A DNA stretch of 43,086 nucleotides from Chloroflexi bacterium HGW-Chloroflexi-3. GTDB lineage: Bacteria > Chloroflexota > Anaerolineae > Anaerolineales > Anaerolineaceae. Both the position numbers and the translations under genes were made by a program. This document shows, one piece after another, positions 8,116 through 16,257 of the stretch (positions are counted from its first letter, which is position 1; each line of letters begins with the position of its first letter). The stretch is from NCBI GenBank assembly GCA_002842045.1, contig PHBX01000028.1, forward strand, positions 1 to 43,086. The letters are read 5' to 3'. The notes beneath the pieces are model-generated. The model had not been told where the DNA came from. It did no database searches and saw only the letters and a program-made list of their open reading frames with translations.

Positions 8116-9522
8116 ATGAAAGAAGAAATCAGACAAAAAAGTAAACAGGAAAGCGGGCAGATCATTGTGCTGTTGGCGGTTTCCCTGCTGGTATTGATAA
8201 TCGTAGCAGCATTGGCCGTAGATGGCGGGATGATCTACTCTGAACGCCGATTTGCCCAAAATGCAGCGGATGCATCCAGTCTGGCTGGCGGTGGAGCTGT
8301 ATTGAATTATATGGAGACAAAACTAACCATTGACAACAAAGAATTCTACCAGATTACTGGCAAGGATTTTACAAGCTGTGAAGAACCAAAGATTAAGGAG
8401 GCGATACAAAAGTCAATCACTGTAGCTAAAAATGTAGCCGCAAGTAATAATTTCCCTGGTTTGGAATATCTAGGACTTAATGTATATAAAGGCAATGGTC
8501 TATGGGAGTCTACACCTAATGACAGTAATGATATGGACGCTGATCATGGAATAGTCATCTGGTGTAATGCGGTAGATAAATACATCGACACCCAGGTTAA
8601 AATCACTTCCCGAATTACAACTGCATTTGCACACCTGATCTTCCCTGGCGATCTGGTGACGACCAATATTGCTATTAGCCGAGCCAGACCAAGGGTAAAT
8701 ATAGGATTTGGAAATGGAATCGTTTCATTGAGTGATACCTGCCAGAACAATACGGATGGAATGGAATATACCGGAACCGGTATTATCAATGTTCTTGGTG
8801 GTGGTATACATTCCAATTCATGTTTAATAGCAAGAGGAAATGTAACAGTAAAGGGAGGTGCTGGTATCACTCTGAATGATCCTGACGCTACACTCATCGG
8901 TGGAGCGACACTTACTCCAGATCCATCTGGAAATACAGATCCTTTATCAGTTGAAATCCCGACTGAACCTGTCTGTAAAGACAACGGTGTGATTGATGGA
9001 AATACTTATAAACCTGGCAAATATCCTTCTGGCATTAAGATCACAAATGGCACCTGGAAATTTGATCCGGGTACATATTGTTTATTTAACAATCTGGAAA
9101 TTACTGGTGGTACTGTAACAGGTTATGGCGTGACCTTCTTTATGAAAGAGGGGAACGTCAAAATTACCGGTAATGCTAATGTCCGTCTGACAGCAACCTA
9201 TGATACTTCTGACCCGATGGCTGGTATGTTAATCTATATGGCTGCAGACAATCCTGGACTAATTACTCTTGTTGGCACCGACACATCATTATTTTCAGGA
9301 ACTGTATTTGCACCAACCGGGAATATTGAAGCTGGGGGAACTTCAGATGGTGTGACTTTGGATGAAGCTGGTTGTACTTTATCTGAAGGATGTGAGGCGT
9401 CTACTTTTAATGTTCAACTGATAGGTTGGTACGTGAAAGTTGTCGGTACTTCTGTTCTTGATGTGTTTTATGATGAAACCGTAAACAGTTACATAGTAGG
9501 GAGGATGCACCTACTGCAATAA
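8116..9522 (+). CDS. TadG-like putative pilus/adhesin protein (operon A, third gene)
   Basis: A 468-residue protein. The N-terminus has the Tad/TadG signature: GQIIVLLAVSLLVLIIVAAL as membrane helix (about 14-36), then AVDGGMIYSERRFAQNAADA. The rest is a large extracytoplasmic domain rich in Gly, Thr and Asn with repeated short strands (VLGGGIHSNSCLIARGNVTV; FAPTGNIEAGGTSD), suggestive of a beta-solenoid or polymer-forming fold. The open frame extends back to 8017 inside the preceding gene, but ATG 8116 has a well-placed AAAAGGTGTG and starts directly before the Tad motif. It is paralogous to the gene at 11049 over its full length. It is followed immediately by a strong terminator. Confidence 0.87.
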   Translation: MKEEIRQKSKQESGQIIVLLAVSLLVLIIVAALAVDGGMIYSERRFAQNAADASSLAGGGAVLNYMETKLTIDNKEFYQITGKDFTSCEEPKIKEAIQKSITVAKNVAASNNFPGLEYLGLNVYKGNGLWESTPNDSNDMDADHGIVIWCNAVDKYIDTQVKITSRITTAFAHLIFPGDLVTTNIAISRARPRVNIGFGNGIVSLSDTCQNNTDGMEYTGTGIINVLGGGIHSNSCLIARGNVTVKGGAGITLNDPDATLIGGATLTPDPSGNTDPLSVEIPTEPVCKDNGVIDGNTYKPGKYPSGIKITNGTWKFDPGTYCLFNNLEITGGTVTGYGVTFFMKEGNVKITGNANVRLTATYDTSDPMAGMLIYMAADNPGLITLVGTDTSLFSGTVFAPTGNIEAGGTSDGVTLDEAGCTLSEGCEASTFNVQLIGWYVKVVGTSVLDVFYDETVNSYIVGRMHLLQ

Positions 9523-9540
9523 CACACCTTTGTTTGATGA

Positions 9541-9564
9541 AACCGGCGCTTGCGCCGGTTTTTT
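9541..9564 (+). terminator. Rho-independent terminator of Tad operon A
   Basis: A perfect stem AACCGGCGC / GCGCCGGTT with a TT loop, followed by TTTT, 18 nt after the TadG-like stop codon. Confidence 0.9.
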
Positions 9565-9942
9565 ATTTCGGGAAATAAAAAAAGTTTTTTGACATCTTGT
9601 GGTTGAATTTGTGCAGGAAAAATTGGGGGTGAGAATCAGGGGTTTTTCACTGGGGTTGAGTTTGTATCGTTAGTGGAAATTTTTATTGTTATTTTCAATC
9701 AATGTGCAAGAAAAGATAATAGGTATGTGCTGAAGGAAAAGACCCGCGTGACAGGTGGAAGCTGTTCAGACGACATCCCTATCTACAGATGCAGTTACTC
9801 TCTGGTGGTCAGGCTGACATTTAATAGCCACATATCCTGATCTGCCAGTCGATTCAACCTGGCATGTTGCTGAAAAAGTGAAAAAAAGAGACTTTCTTAA
9901 GATTTGTAAGGAAAAAAGCAGAAATAAGGGGTGATTCTATTA
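9565..9942 (+). other. Long non-coding leader region between the two Tad operons
   Basis: No convincing gene in about 380 nt. A TTGACA hexamer sits at 9589 but no good -10 is found 17 nt downstream. The stretch 9740-9880 is less AT-rich than its surroundings and may be structured; no riboswitch consensus that I know (including the c-di-GMP GEMM core) is recognisable. The final 40 nt before the palindrome (GTAAGG.., AAATAAGG..TGATTCTAT) match the sequence upstream of operon A. Confidence 0.5.
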
Positions 9943-9996
9943 AAAATACGTAGATTTACGTATTTTCAAAAAGATCAAAATGTTATATCCTATTTA
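9943..9996 (+). promoter_or_regulatory. Palindromic operator (copy B) and promoter of the second Tad operon
   Basis: Inverted repeat AAAATACGTA / TACGTATTTT with a 4-nt centre (GATT) at 9943-9966, the same overall 24-bp length as copy A. A -10-like TATTTA lies at 9991, again 25 nt from the last base of the palindrome. Upstream flank AAATAAGG..TGATTCTAT is shared. The -35 region (AAAAAG) is poor. The conservation of element, spacing and flank between two paralogous operons argues for a shared regulator. Confidence 0.7.
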
Positions 9997-10035
9997 TGTG
10001 AAATGTACAGCAATGCACCTGGCAAAGGCGGGATC

Positions 10036-11028
10036 ATGGTACGTTTTATTAGCAGAATTCGAAAGAAACAACGCGCGCAGGCGATGGTGGAGTTTGCGCT
10101 GACCTTACCGGTGTTTCTGCTGGCCGTCTGGGGGGTAATTGAGCTTTCACGCTTCTTTCTGGCCTACAGCTCGGTCTACACCGCCAGCCGGGAGGCGTCC
10201 CGCTTTGCATCCTCGGTGGGTGAATTAGGGGAGCCGAATTACCTGCAATGTGCTGAGATTGCCAATGTGGCCGTGGATATGGGCTTTTTTGGGGGCGTCA
10301 ATTTTGAGGATGTGATCATTTTTTATGAGTCCTCTCCGGGCGTGATCACCGGCAGTTGCTTCAGGATTGCCGATGCCGGGAAGGAAAAATTCATTGCACT
10401 GAAGGGTAATTGTTATGATGGCAGTATTACCTGTAGCAATACTACCCCCCGCTATCAGCCGGCATTCGGGGATCGCGTGCAGGTGCAGGTGGAGACCCTG
10501 TATAAACCGATTGTTGGCATTGTGCCGGAGATGCCGGTGAAAGCCAATAATGGCAGAACCATCATGATGGAAATCAAGCGCACACCGGTGCCCATGATTC
10601 GGGAGCTATGCGCTGATTATGTGCACTTTAAACAATCAGGTCTTCAGGTTGATCCATCGGATTCGTCCATTTTATACATCGAAGTGCTGAATGAGTCATC
10701 CAAATCGAATTTTATCGTGTTCGCCATTGAAAACATTGATTGGAATTCGAAGTATTATGACGAAGTCATTCTGGAAACAATCAACTGGGATGGGAACCCC
10801 ATCTGGTTGAATGAGGATGGACAGGCTTATGAGCTTCCACCTATCACGATCATAGAAGAAAGCTTCTATGCGGGTTCTCTCCGGAATCTATTGGCAAAGG
10901 AAACTATAAAGCTGGAATTCGATTTTTCCGATAAGGCAAATCAGAGTGATTTTAATTTGACGTTTGATCTTGTGCTGCAAAATGCCAGTCTGCCGACCGA
11001 TTATTGTGACCCTGTTGCCGGGAATTAA
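10036..11028 (+). CDS. TadE-like pseudopilin/pilus assembly protein (operon B, first gene)
   Basis: A 330-residue paralogue of the protein at 6725. It has the basic start, the AQAMVEFALTLPVFLLAV membrane segment (about 15-44) and the YSSVYTASREASR helix, followed by FFGGVNFEDVIIFYESSPG, also shared with copy A. The C-terminal extracytoplasmic domain is about 35 residues longer, with a cysteine-containing insertion (GNCYDGSITCSN). The frame is open back to 9931, but that would place translation across the palindrome and promoter; ATG 10036 follows AAAGGCGGGATC, just as in operon A. GC content at third positions looks higher than in operon A, so the copies are not recent duplicates. Confidence 0.85.
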   Translation: MVRFISRIRKKQRAQAMVEFALTLPVFLLAVWGVIELSRFFLAYSSVYTASREASRFASSVGELGEPNYLQCAEIANVAVDMGFFGGVNFEDVIIFYESSPGVITGSCFRIADAGKEKFIALKGNCYDGSITCSNTTPRYQPAFGDRVQVQVETLYKPIVGIVPEMPVKANNGRTIMMEIKRTPVPMIRELCADYVHFKQSGLQVDPSDSSILYIEVLNESSKSNFIVFAIENIDWNSKYYDEVILETINWDGNPIWLNEDGQAYELPPITIIEESFYAGSLRNLLAKETIKLEFDFSDKANQSDFNLTFDLVLQNASLPTDYCDPVAGN

Positions 11029-11048
11029 TCCATCAGGAGTGATATGAA

Positions 11049-12524
11049 ATGAAATTTAAATGGGGAATTAAAAAGGAAAAGGGACAAATTATTGTCTTGT
11101 TAGCGATCTCTCTGGTGGTGATCCTGATTGTAGCAGCCCTGGCGGTGGATGGCGGTATGATCTATACTGAAAGAAGATTTGCCCAAAATGCAGCCGACGC
11201 AGCCAGTCTGGCTGGGGGCGGTGCAGTCCTGCATTCGGGTTTTGATGATCCCGGAACGGACTTCAGCTGCCCGGCCAGTTCCACCTACAATCCCAATACA
11301 GGCAAATTTGGCAGAAGTGGAAATATCATCGCCGTGGCGTATCTGGCTGCCAGAACCTCGGCGTTATCAAATCATGTGAATGAGCTGCCCTATCTGGGTT
11401 ATATTCGCAATGGCAAGGTTGTTGAGAATTACGGGATAGATGCAGACGAAATTTATGAAAAACATGGAGTGGTGGTTGAGTGCACATCCGATGAGATCCC
11501 CAACTATATTGATACAAATGTAAAGATTACATCATCGATATCGACCGCCTTTGCGCATCTGATTTATCCAACCGACCTGGTAACCACCAATGAAGCGATC
11601 ACCCGCGTGCGTTCAAGTGAAAATATTGGTTATGGGAATGCGATCATTTCATTGAGTGAGACCTGCAAGAATATTACCGATGGAGGCACTTACTTTGCCG
11701 GCAGCGCTGTGATCAACATCATTGGTGGGGGGACATTCTCCAATTCCTGTCTGGTTGCCAATGGCACATCCAGTCTTTCTGTAACGGTGGGTGAAGATTA
11801 TGAATTGAATCTGGTGTATGAAAACGCAGATCTACACCCGGAGGATATTCTGGAATACAATGCTGACCAGGATGTTTTAGTCATTGACTATCTGGACGAA
11901 CCAGATTGTAGTGAATACGGAGAGCCAACATCTATTAAAGTGGTCAATAATCAGGAAAAATTTATTTCCTCTGGCAATTACTCCAGAATCGATATTCAAG
12001 GTGGCGAGGTGACCTTTCAACCGGGTGGATTGTTCTGCATGACCGGCGATCTGACCATCACCGGAGGGCGAACCGTCGGAGATGGGGTAACATTTTTTAT
12101 GCAGCAGGATGTCAGTAACCCCAACAACCCGAAAAATTCAAATATCACCATCACTGGAAATGCAATCGTTTTACTATCCGCACAATATCTGGCAGAAAGT
12201 GAGACCTTTGGGATTCTGTTTTTTATGGACAGTGAAAATGAAGGGATCATCAAATTGATCGGGACGAATGAATCCTATTTTGCGGGGCTGATATATGCGC
12301 CGACTGGTTTCATTGATGTTGGCGGTACGTCCTCAACCACAACTTATAGCGAAGACCAGTGTGCAACTATTGAGTATTTATTGGAGAATGCCTGTCAGGC
12401 AACCACATTTTCCACGCAATTAATCGGTTGGAGCGTGCGCATCAAAGGGGATGGTGATATGAATATTCTGTTTGATGACACCGGATTACCCAGAACCGAC
12501 ACGAATATGTATTTAAAGAATTAA
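11049..12524 (+). CDS. TadG-like putative pilus/adhesin protein (operon B, second gene)
   Basis: A 491-residue paralogue of the protein at 8116. The membrane segment (GQIIVLLAISLVVILIVAAL, 12-31) and AVDGGMIYTERRFAQNAADA are nearly identical in the two. Shared extracytoplasmic blocks include TTAFAHLI-type, NAIISLSETCKN, IIGGGTFSNSCLVANG, and a C-terminal STQLIGWSVRIKGDG. The start is ATG 11049 with AGGAGTGATATGAA upstream; the ATG at 11044 is followed at once by a stop. It begins 20 nt after the TadE-like gene. In known Tad loci TadG contributes to pilus assembly or surface adherence; a pilin-tip or adhesin role here is inferred. Confidence 0.87.
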   Translation: MKFKWGIKKEKGQIIVLLAISLVVILIVAALAVDGGMIYTERRFAQNAADAASLAGGGAVLHSGFDDPGTDFSCPASSTYNPNTGKFGRSGNIIAVAYLAARTSALSNHVNELPYLGYIRNGKVVENYGIDADEIYEKHGVVVECTSDEIPNYIDTNVKITSSISTAFAHLIYPTDLVTTNEAITRVRSSENIGYGNAIISLSETCKNITDGGTYFAGSAVINIIGGGTFSNSCLVANGTSSLSVTVGEDYELNLVYENADLHPEDILEYNADQDVLVIDYLDEPDCSEYGEPTSIKVVNNQEKFISSGNYSRIDIQGGEVTFQPGGLFCMTGDLTITGGRTVGDGVTFFMQQDVSNPNNPKNSNITITGNAIVLLSAQYLAESETFGILFFMDSENEGIIKLIGTNESYFAGLIYAPTGFIDVGGTSSTTTYSEDQCATIEYLLENACQATTFSTQLIGWSVRIKGDGDMNILFDDTGLPRTDTNMYLKN

Positions 12525-12635
12525 TAGGGGATTTTGTTGTTGGCAAGCATAGCTGGTCAAGACCAGGTATTAACACCATGCAGGTTGTAACAAAACCGTA
12601 ACAATTCTGATACACAATCCAAACAAGAATTATTC

Positions 12636-12782
12636 TATAATTGAAATTGAATTAACAATGACTTGCCATTTCTTCAGCAAAGTGCTGATCTTGTCTCGTC
12701 CCCAGGTAGACCAGACCAAGCACTTAAAAGAATAGGGACGCTCTCCATCCCCATAAAGCCGGCGTATCAGGCGCCGGTTTTA
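12636..12782 (+). ncRNA. Candidate small structured RNA with its own promoter-like -10 and terminator
   Basis: In the 347-bp gap after the second TadG gene, TATAAT lies at 12636-12641 (within ATTATTCTATAATT, resembling the promoter of operon A). Downstream, AAGTGCT (12680) can pair with AGCACTT (12719), enclosing further complementary blocks (GTCT/AGAC). The segment ends in a terminator-like hairpin at 12759. No open frame fits. The segment upstream (12541-12600) holds the palindrome CTGGTC-AA-GACCAG. Alternatively this is only a long 3' UTR of the Tad transcript. Confidence 0.3.
12759..12782 (+). terminator. Probable terminator downstream of Tad operon B
   Basis: Stem CCGGCG / CGCCGG (12759-12764 and 12772-12777) with flanking AA/TT pairs, followed by TTTTATAT. 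Confidence 0.65.
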
Positions 12783-12871
12783 TATATTAAGCGATAATTT
12801 AAGGTTAATTTTGCTATTCCGATTCTGGCTGTGTGCTAGAATCGAGTCATCTCAGTGCCCCAGGTGAGAAA

Positions 12872-13330
12872 ATGAGTGTTGCGTTTGAGACAATCAAGCA
12901 ATTCTTTTCGGAAGATGAGTGGTTCTTTGTAGAAACAGAGGATCGCGGGGTGATGGTTTTAAGAATGAACCATTGGGGTGCGAATGGACGCTTTTCCTGC
13001 CAGGCAGAGTATAACGAAGCGCAGGATATTTTTTATTTTTACAGTTATTTTCCGATCAATGTGCCGGACGAAAAACGGCTTAAGATGGCTGAATTTATCA
13101 CACTGGTCAACTATGGCATGCGCATTGGCAATTTTGAGATGGACTTTGAAGATGGCGAAGTACGCTTTCGCACCAGCATCGATTTTGAAGGGCAGGGATT
13201 AAGTTATGCACTGGTCTCTAATCTTGTTTACCCGAATGTGTGGATGATGGATCGCTATCTTCCGGGGTTATTCGCGGTGGTATATGGTGACCGGAGTGCC
13301 AGGGATATTCTTGAATCAATTGAGGAGTAG
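12872..13330 (+). CDS. YbjN-domain-like protein
   Basis: A 152-residue cytoplasmic protein without membrane segments. Its pattern (a short helix VAFETIKQFFSEDEW, alternating beta strands FVETEDRGVMVLRMN and RFSCQAEYNEAQDIFYFYSYFP, a helix KRLKMAEFITLVNYGM, then GNFEMDFEDGEVRFRTSIDFEG) matches the layout of the YbjN domain family, whose biochemical role is unclear (chaperone-like and secretion-related roles have been discussed for relatives). The start is ATG 12872 with AGGTGAGAAA upstream; the frame is open to a GTG at 12833. It ends 3 nt before the nitroreductase gene, whose ribosome binding site overlaps its last codons. Confidence 0.7.
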   Translation: MSVAFETIKQFFSEDEWFFVETEDRGVMVLRMNHWGANGRFSCQAEYNEAQDIFYFYSYFPINVPDEKRLKMAEFITLVNYGMRIGNFEMDFEDGEVRFRTSIDFEGQGLSYALVSNLVYPNVWMMDRYLPGLFAVVYGDRSARDILESIEE

Positions 13331-13333
13331 ATC

Positions 13334-13843
13334 ATGGAAGTACTGGAAGCTTTATTAACACGCCGCAGCGTGAGAAATTTTAATTATCGTCCTGTGCCCG
13401 CTGAGACTATTGAGTTAATGTTGAAGGCTGCCATGCATGCGCCATCCGCTCGCAACCGCCAACCCTGGCAATTCTACGTGATCACCGATCGGGAAATCCT
13501 GCGTAAGATCCCGGATGCACATCCCTTTGCAGCCATGACACCGGAGGCGAGTCTGGCGGTAGTGGTATGTGCAGATGAGACGATTCTTCCTGATCCAAAA
13601 CGCTGGGCATTGGATTGCAGCGCAGCCACATTGAGTTTGCAACTGGTTGCGCATGGATTGGGTCTGGGTGCGGTCTGGTGTGGGGTATATCCCGACCCGG
13701 ACAGACAACGTGAATTGAAAAATCTGTTAAAATTGCCAGATACGATACATCTTTTTTCTCTGGTACCCATTGGCTATCCGGCGGAACCACTACCCGTTGT
13801 AGACCGCTTTTTACCGGAGAGAATTCACATCAACGAATGGTAG
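13334..13843 (+). CDS. Nitroreductase-family FMN-dependent oxidoreductase
   Basis: A 169-residue protein, the usual length for the small nitroreductase class. The N-terminal RRSVRNF motif and SARNRQPWQFYVITD (about 36-50) contribute FMN-phosphate and ring contacts in the family. AHGLGLGAVWCGVYP (about 97-111) and the C-terminal PIGYPAEPL complete the fold. Such enzymes are FMN-bound dimers that reduce nitro compounds, quinones or flavins with NAD(P)H; the physiological substrate is unknown. It is tightly coupled to the YbjN-like gene (3-nt gap) and followed 9 nt later by the alpha-glucosidase gene, giving an apparent three-gene operon. Confidence 0.9.
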   Translation: MEVLEALLTRRSVRNFNYRPVPAETIELMLKAAMHAPSARNRQPWQFYVITDREILRKIPDAHPFAAMTPEASLAVVVCADETILPDPKRWALDCSAATLSLQLVAHGLGLGAVWCGVYPDPDRQRELKNLLKLPDTIHLFSLVPIGYPAEPLPVVDRFLPERIHINEW

Positions 13844-13852
13844 GGAGGCAGC

Positions 13853-16177
13853 ATGATTAAAGCGCGTGCAATGCTGGGGGCAGTAAGGGAATATCGATTT
13901 TTAGGCAGTGAATTGTGGGTCGATTGTGGTGATCCTCACATGCGGGTGACATTCCTGAAGCCTGAACTGGTACGTGTACGCATAGTGCCTGGTGGAGACT
14001 TTGAAGAAGAACATAGCTGGGATGTGCCCCTGGCGGATGAATCCTTTCGTGGTGTGGATGTCAATTTACAACAGACACAACATGCGCTGTTTCTGAATAG
14101 CTCAACTTTCACTGTGCGAATTGACAAAGATACTGCCCTGCTGGAAATGTTAACCACCGATGGCAAAAGTTTTTTCACCGATGCTTCCTCACCAGTTTGG
14201 GAAGAAGACCGCTATTGGTTTACCAAACGAATTGAAAAAGGTGAAAAATATTATGGGTTTGGCGAACGTGGTGGGCGCATGGAGAAGCAGGGTCAGACCA
14301 TGAAGAATTGGGCCACCGATCCGGCTGAACCGCATACTGCCTTTGTGGATCCGATGTATATGGCTGTGCCAGTCTATCTGGTGATGTGCGAGAATTTTTC
14401 GTATGGTGTGTATGTCAACAGTACCTGGGAAAGCACATTTGACCTGAGCGAACGAGGGAAATTACGTTTTGATTCCCAGGGCGAAGAACTGGATGTGTAT
14501 ATCGCTTATGGTCCGGAGCCGATGGATGTGATTGAACATCTGACTGAATTACTGGGTCGTATGCCAATGCCGCCGAAATGGGCGTTGGGATATCACCAGA
14601 GCCGCTGGAGTTATGCCAGCGAACAGGAAGTACGCAAACTGGTGAACACCTTCCGCGAGAAAGAAATTCCCTGTGATGTGATTCATCTGGACATCGATTA
14701 CATGGATGGGTTTCGGGTATTTACCTGGAATGATGAGCGCTTCCCCACTCCGGAGCGCATGCTGGCGGATTTGAAAAAGAAGAATTTCCGGGTGGTTACG
14801 ATCATAGACCCGGGGGTGAAGGTTGATCCGAATTGCGCCGTGTACCGGGAAGGGGTGGAGAAAGGCTATTTTGTACGGGATGCGCGTGGCAAGATCAGCT
14901 CCGGATTTGTCTGGCCGGATGAGTCAGTATTCCCGGATTTCAGCCGATCGGAGGTGCGTAATTGGTGGGGGGATTGGCAGCATGGGTTGGTTGAACAGGG
15001 CGTGAGTGGTATCTGGAATGATATGAACGAACCCACTTTATTCGAAAGACCCTTCAGTCTGGGAGGTGGACGTGGTGGTACGCTGCCGTTAAAAGCGGAA
15101 CAGGGTGCTCCCGAAGAGGTCACCACGCATGCCGAGTTACATAATTTATACGGTTCCCAAATGGCACAGGCATCCTTTGAAGGCATGCGCAAATCCAGGC
15201 CGAATGAAAGAGCCTTCCACCTGACACGTTCTGGGTTCGCAGGCGTGCAGCGCTGGTCTGCTTCCTGGATGGGCGACAATGGATCCTGTTGGGAACATTT
15301 AGAGATGTCGATGGGGCAATTGCTGAACATGGGCGTCTCGGGCGTGCCATTTGTAGGCGCCGATATTGGTGGATTCTATGGAAATGCCACTCCTGAGCTG
15401 TTCGCTCGCTGGATGCAGATTGGATCCTTATACCCCTTCAGCCGTGGACATACCTGCAGCGGGACAGCAGCGCAAGAGCCCTGGCAGTTTGGCGAAGAAG
15501 TGGAAGCCATCGCCAGGGATTATCTATCCTTGCGTTACCGCCTGATGCCTTATATTTATTCTGTGTTCTGGAAAGCCGCGCAACGCGGATACCCGGTCTG
15601 GCGGTCCTTGTTCCTGCATTATCCGCAGGATAAACAAACATACCATATTGATGATCAGGTATTGATCGGTCGCTATCTGATGGCTGCTCCGATCCTGAAA
15701 CCGGGTCAAACCGCCAGGCAGGTGTATCTGCCGGAAGGGGTCTGGTATGACTGGTGGGATGGCTATCGCCATGAAGGTGGTCGCCATATCCTGGCTGAAG
15801 CGCCTCTGAACAGAATGCCGTTGTACGTACGTGCGGGGGCGGTCATCCCAATGGGACCAGCCATGCAATATGTGGGTGAGAAGACTTTGGAACCATTGAG
15901 CTTACATCTTTTCCCTGGTGATAAAGCAGAATTCACCTTATATGAGGATGATGGTGTCACTCTGGATTACACACAAGGAAAGTTTGCCACCACTCGTTAT
16001 CAGCTACGCGGGGATGATCACACAGCAGAGTTGGAAATTTTTGAACGCCAGGGCGATTATGAAGTCCCAGTACGCTCCTTACATGTGATTTTGAGGGATG
16101 GGCGGCATTATCAACAGAAGCAATTTGTGGACAGCGGAACTTCACGCGTTGTCCAGTTTGAACGGATGATTGGATAA
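13853..16177 (+). CDS. GH31 family alpha-glucosidase
   Basis: A 774-residue glycoside hydrolase of family 31. An N-terminal beta-sandwich precedes the (beta/alpha)8 barrel. WALGYHQSRWSYASEQEVR (243-261) begins the barrel; DIDYMDGFRVFTWND (280-293) and GIWNDMNEPTLF hold the catalytic nucleophile Asp390. WMGDN (472-476) holds the probable acid/base Asp475. The C-terminal beta domains include VWYDWWDGY. GH31 enzymes hydrolyse terminal alpha-1,4/1,6 glucosidic links (or transfer xylose or glucose). No signal peptide is visible, so it likely acts on imported oligosaccharides in the cytoplasm. A GH13 enzyme follows 80 nt downstream, which fits maltodextrin or glycogen-like oligosaccharide breakdown. 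Confidence 0.95.
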   Translation: MIKARAMLGAVREYRFLGSELWVDCGDPHMRVTFLKPELVRVRIVPGGDFEEEHSWDVPLADESFRGVDVNLQQTQHALFLNSSTFTVRIDKDTALLEMLTTDGKSFFTDASSPVWEEDRYWFTKRIEKGEKYYGFGERGGRMEKQGQTMKNWATDPAEPHTAFVDPMYMAVPVYLVMCENFSYGVYVNSTWESTFDLSERGKLRFDSQGEELDVYIAYGPEPMDVIEHLTELLGRMPMPPKWALGYHQSRWSYASEQEVRKLVNTFREKEIPCDVIHLDIDYMDGFRVFTWNDERFPTPERMLADLKKKNFRVVTIIDPGVKVDPNCAVYREGVEKGYFVRDARGKISSGFVWPDESVFPDFSRSEVRNWWGDWQHGLVEQGVSGIWNDMNEPTLFERPFSLGGGRGGTLPLKAEQGAPEEVTTHAELHNLYGSQMAQASFEGMRKSRPNERAFHLTRSGFAGVQRWSASWMGDNGSCWEHLEMSMGQLLNMGVSGVPFVGADIGGFYGNATPELFARWMQIGSLYPFSRGHTCSGTAAQEPWQFGEEVEAIARDYLSLRYRLMPYIYSVFWKAAQRGYPVWRSLFLHYPQDKQTYHIDDQVLIGRYLMAAPILKPGQTARQVYLPEGVWYDWWDGYRHEGGRHILAEAPLNRMPLYVRAGAVIPMGPAMQYVGEKTLEPLSLHLFPGDKAEFTLYEDDGVTLDYTQGKFATTRYQLRGDDHTAELEIFERQGDYEVPVRSLHVILRDGRHYQQKQFVDSGTSRVVQFERMIG

Positions 16178-16186
16178 GGGAATAAA

Positions 16187-16226
16187 AAAGCGCTTTCAGG
16201 GTGAGTTACCGGAAAGCGCTTTGTTT
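16187..16226 (+). terminator. Hairpin with T-rich tail between GH31 and GH13 genes
   Basis: Stem AAAGCGCTTTC (16187-16197) pairs with GAAAGCGCTTT (16212-16222), loop of 14 nt, then GTTTTG. It may terminate or attenuate the upstream transcript. The stem is strong, but the T-run is interrupted by G. Confidence 0.6.
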
Positions 16227-16257
16227 TGAATGGGATTGAGTCAGAAGGGAGTTGAAA

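Noticed and set aside
9565..9942. c-di-GMP riboswitch in the leader of Tad operon B
   Set aside because: The conserved GEMM elements and tetraloop/receptor pattern are not found, and the promoter of operon B lies downstream of the region.
9931..10035. Upstream GTG start for the second TadE-like protein
   Set aside because: It would place the coding sequence over the palindrome and the -10 element, and the paralogue in operon A clearly starts at the corresponding ATG.
15820..15835. GTACGTACGT inside the GH31 gene as a further copy of the Tad operator
   Set aside because: It lacks the AAAA/TTTT arms and lies in coding sequence with ordinary codon use.
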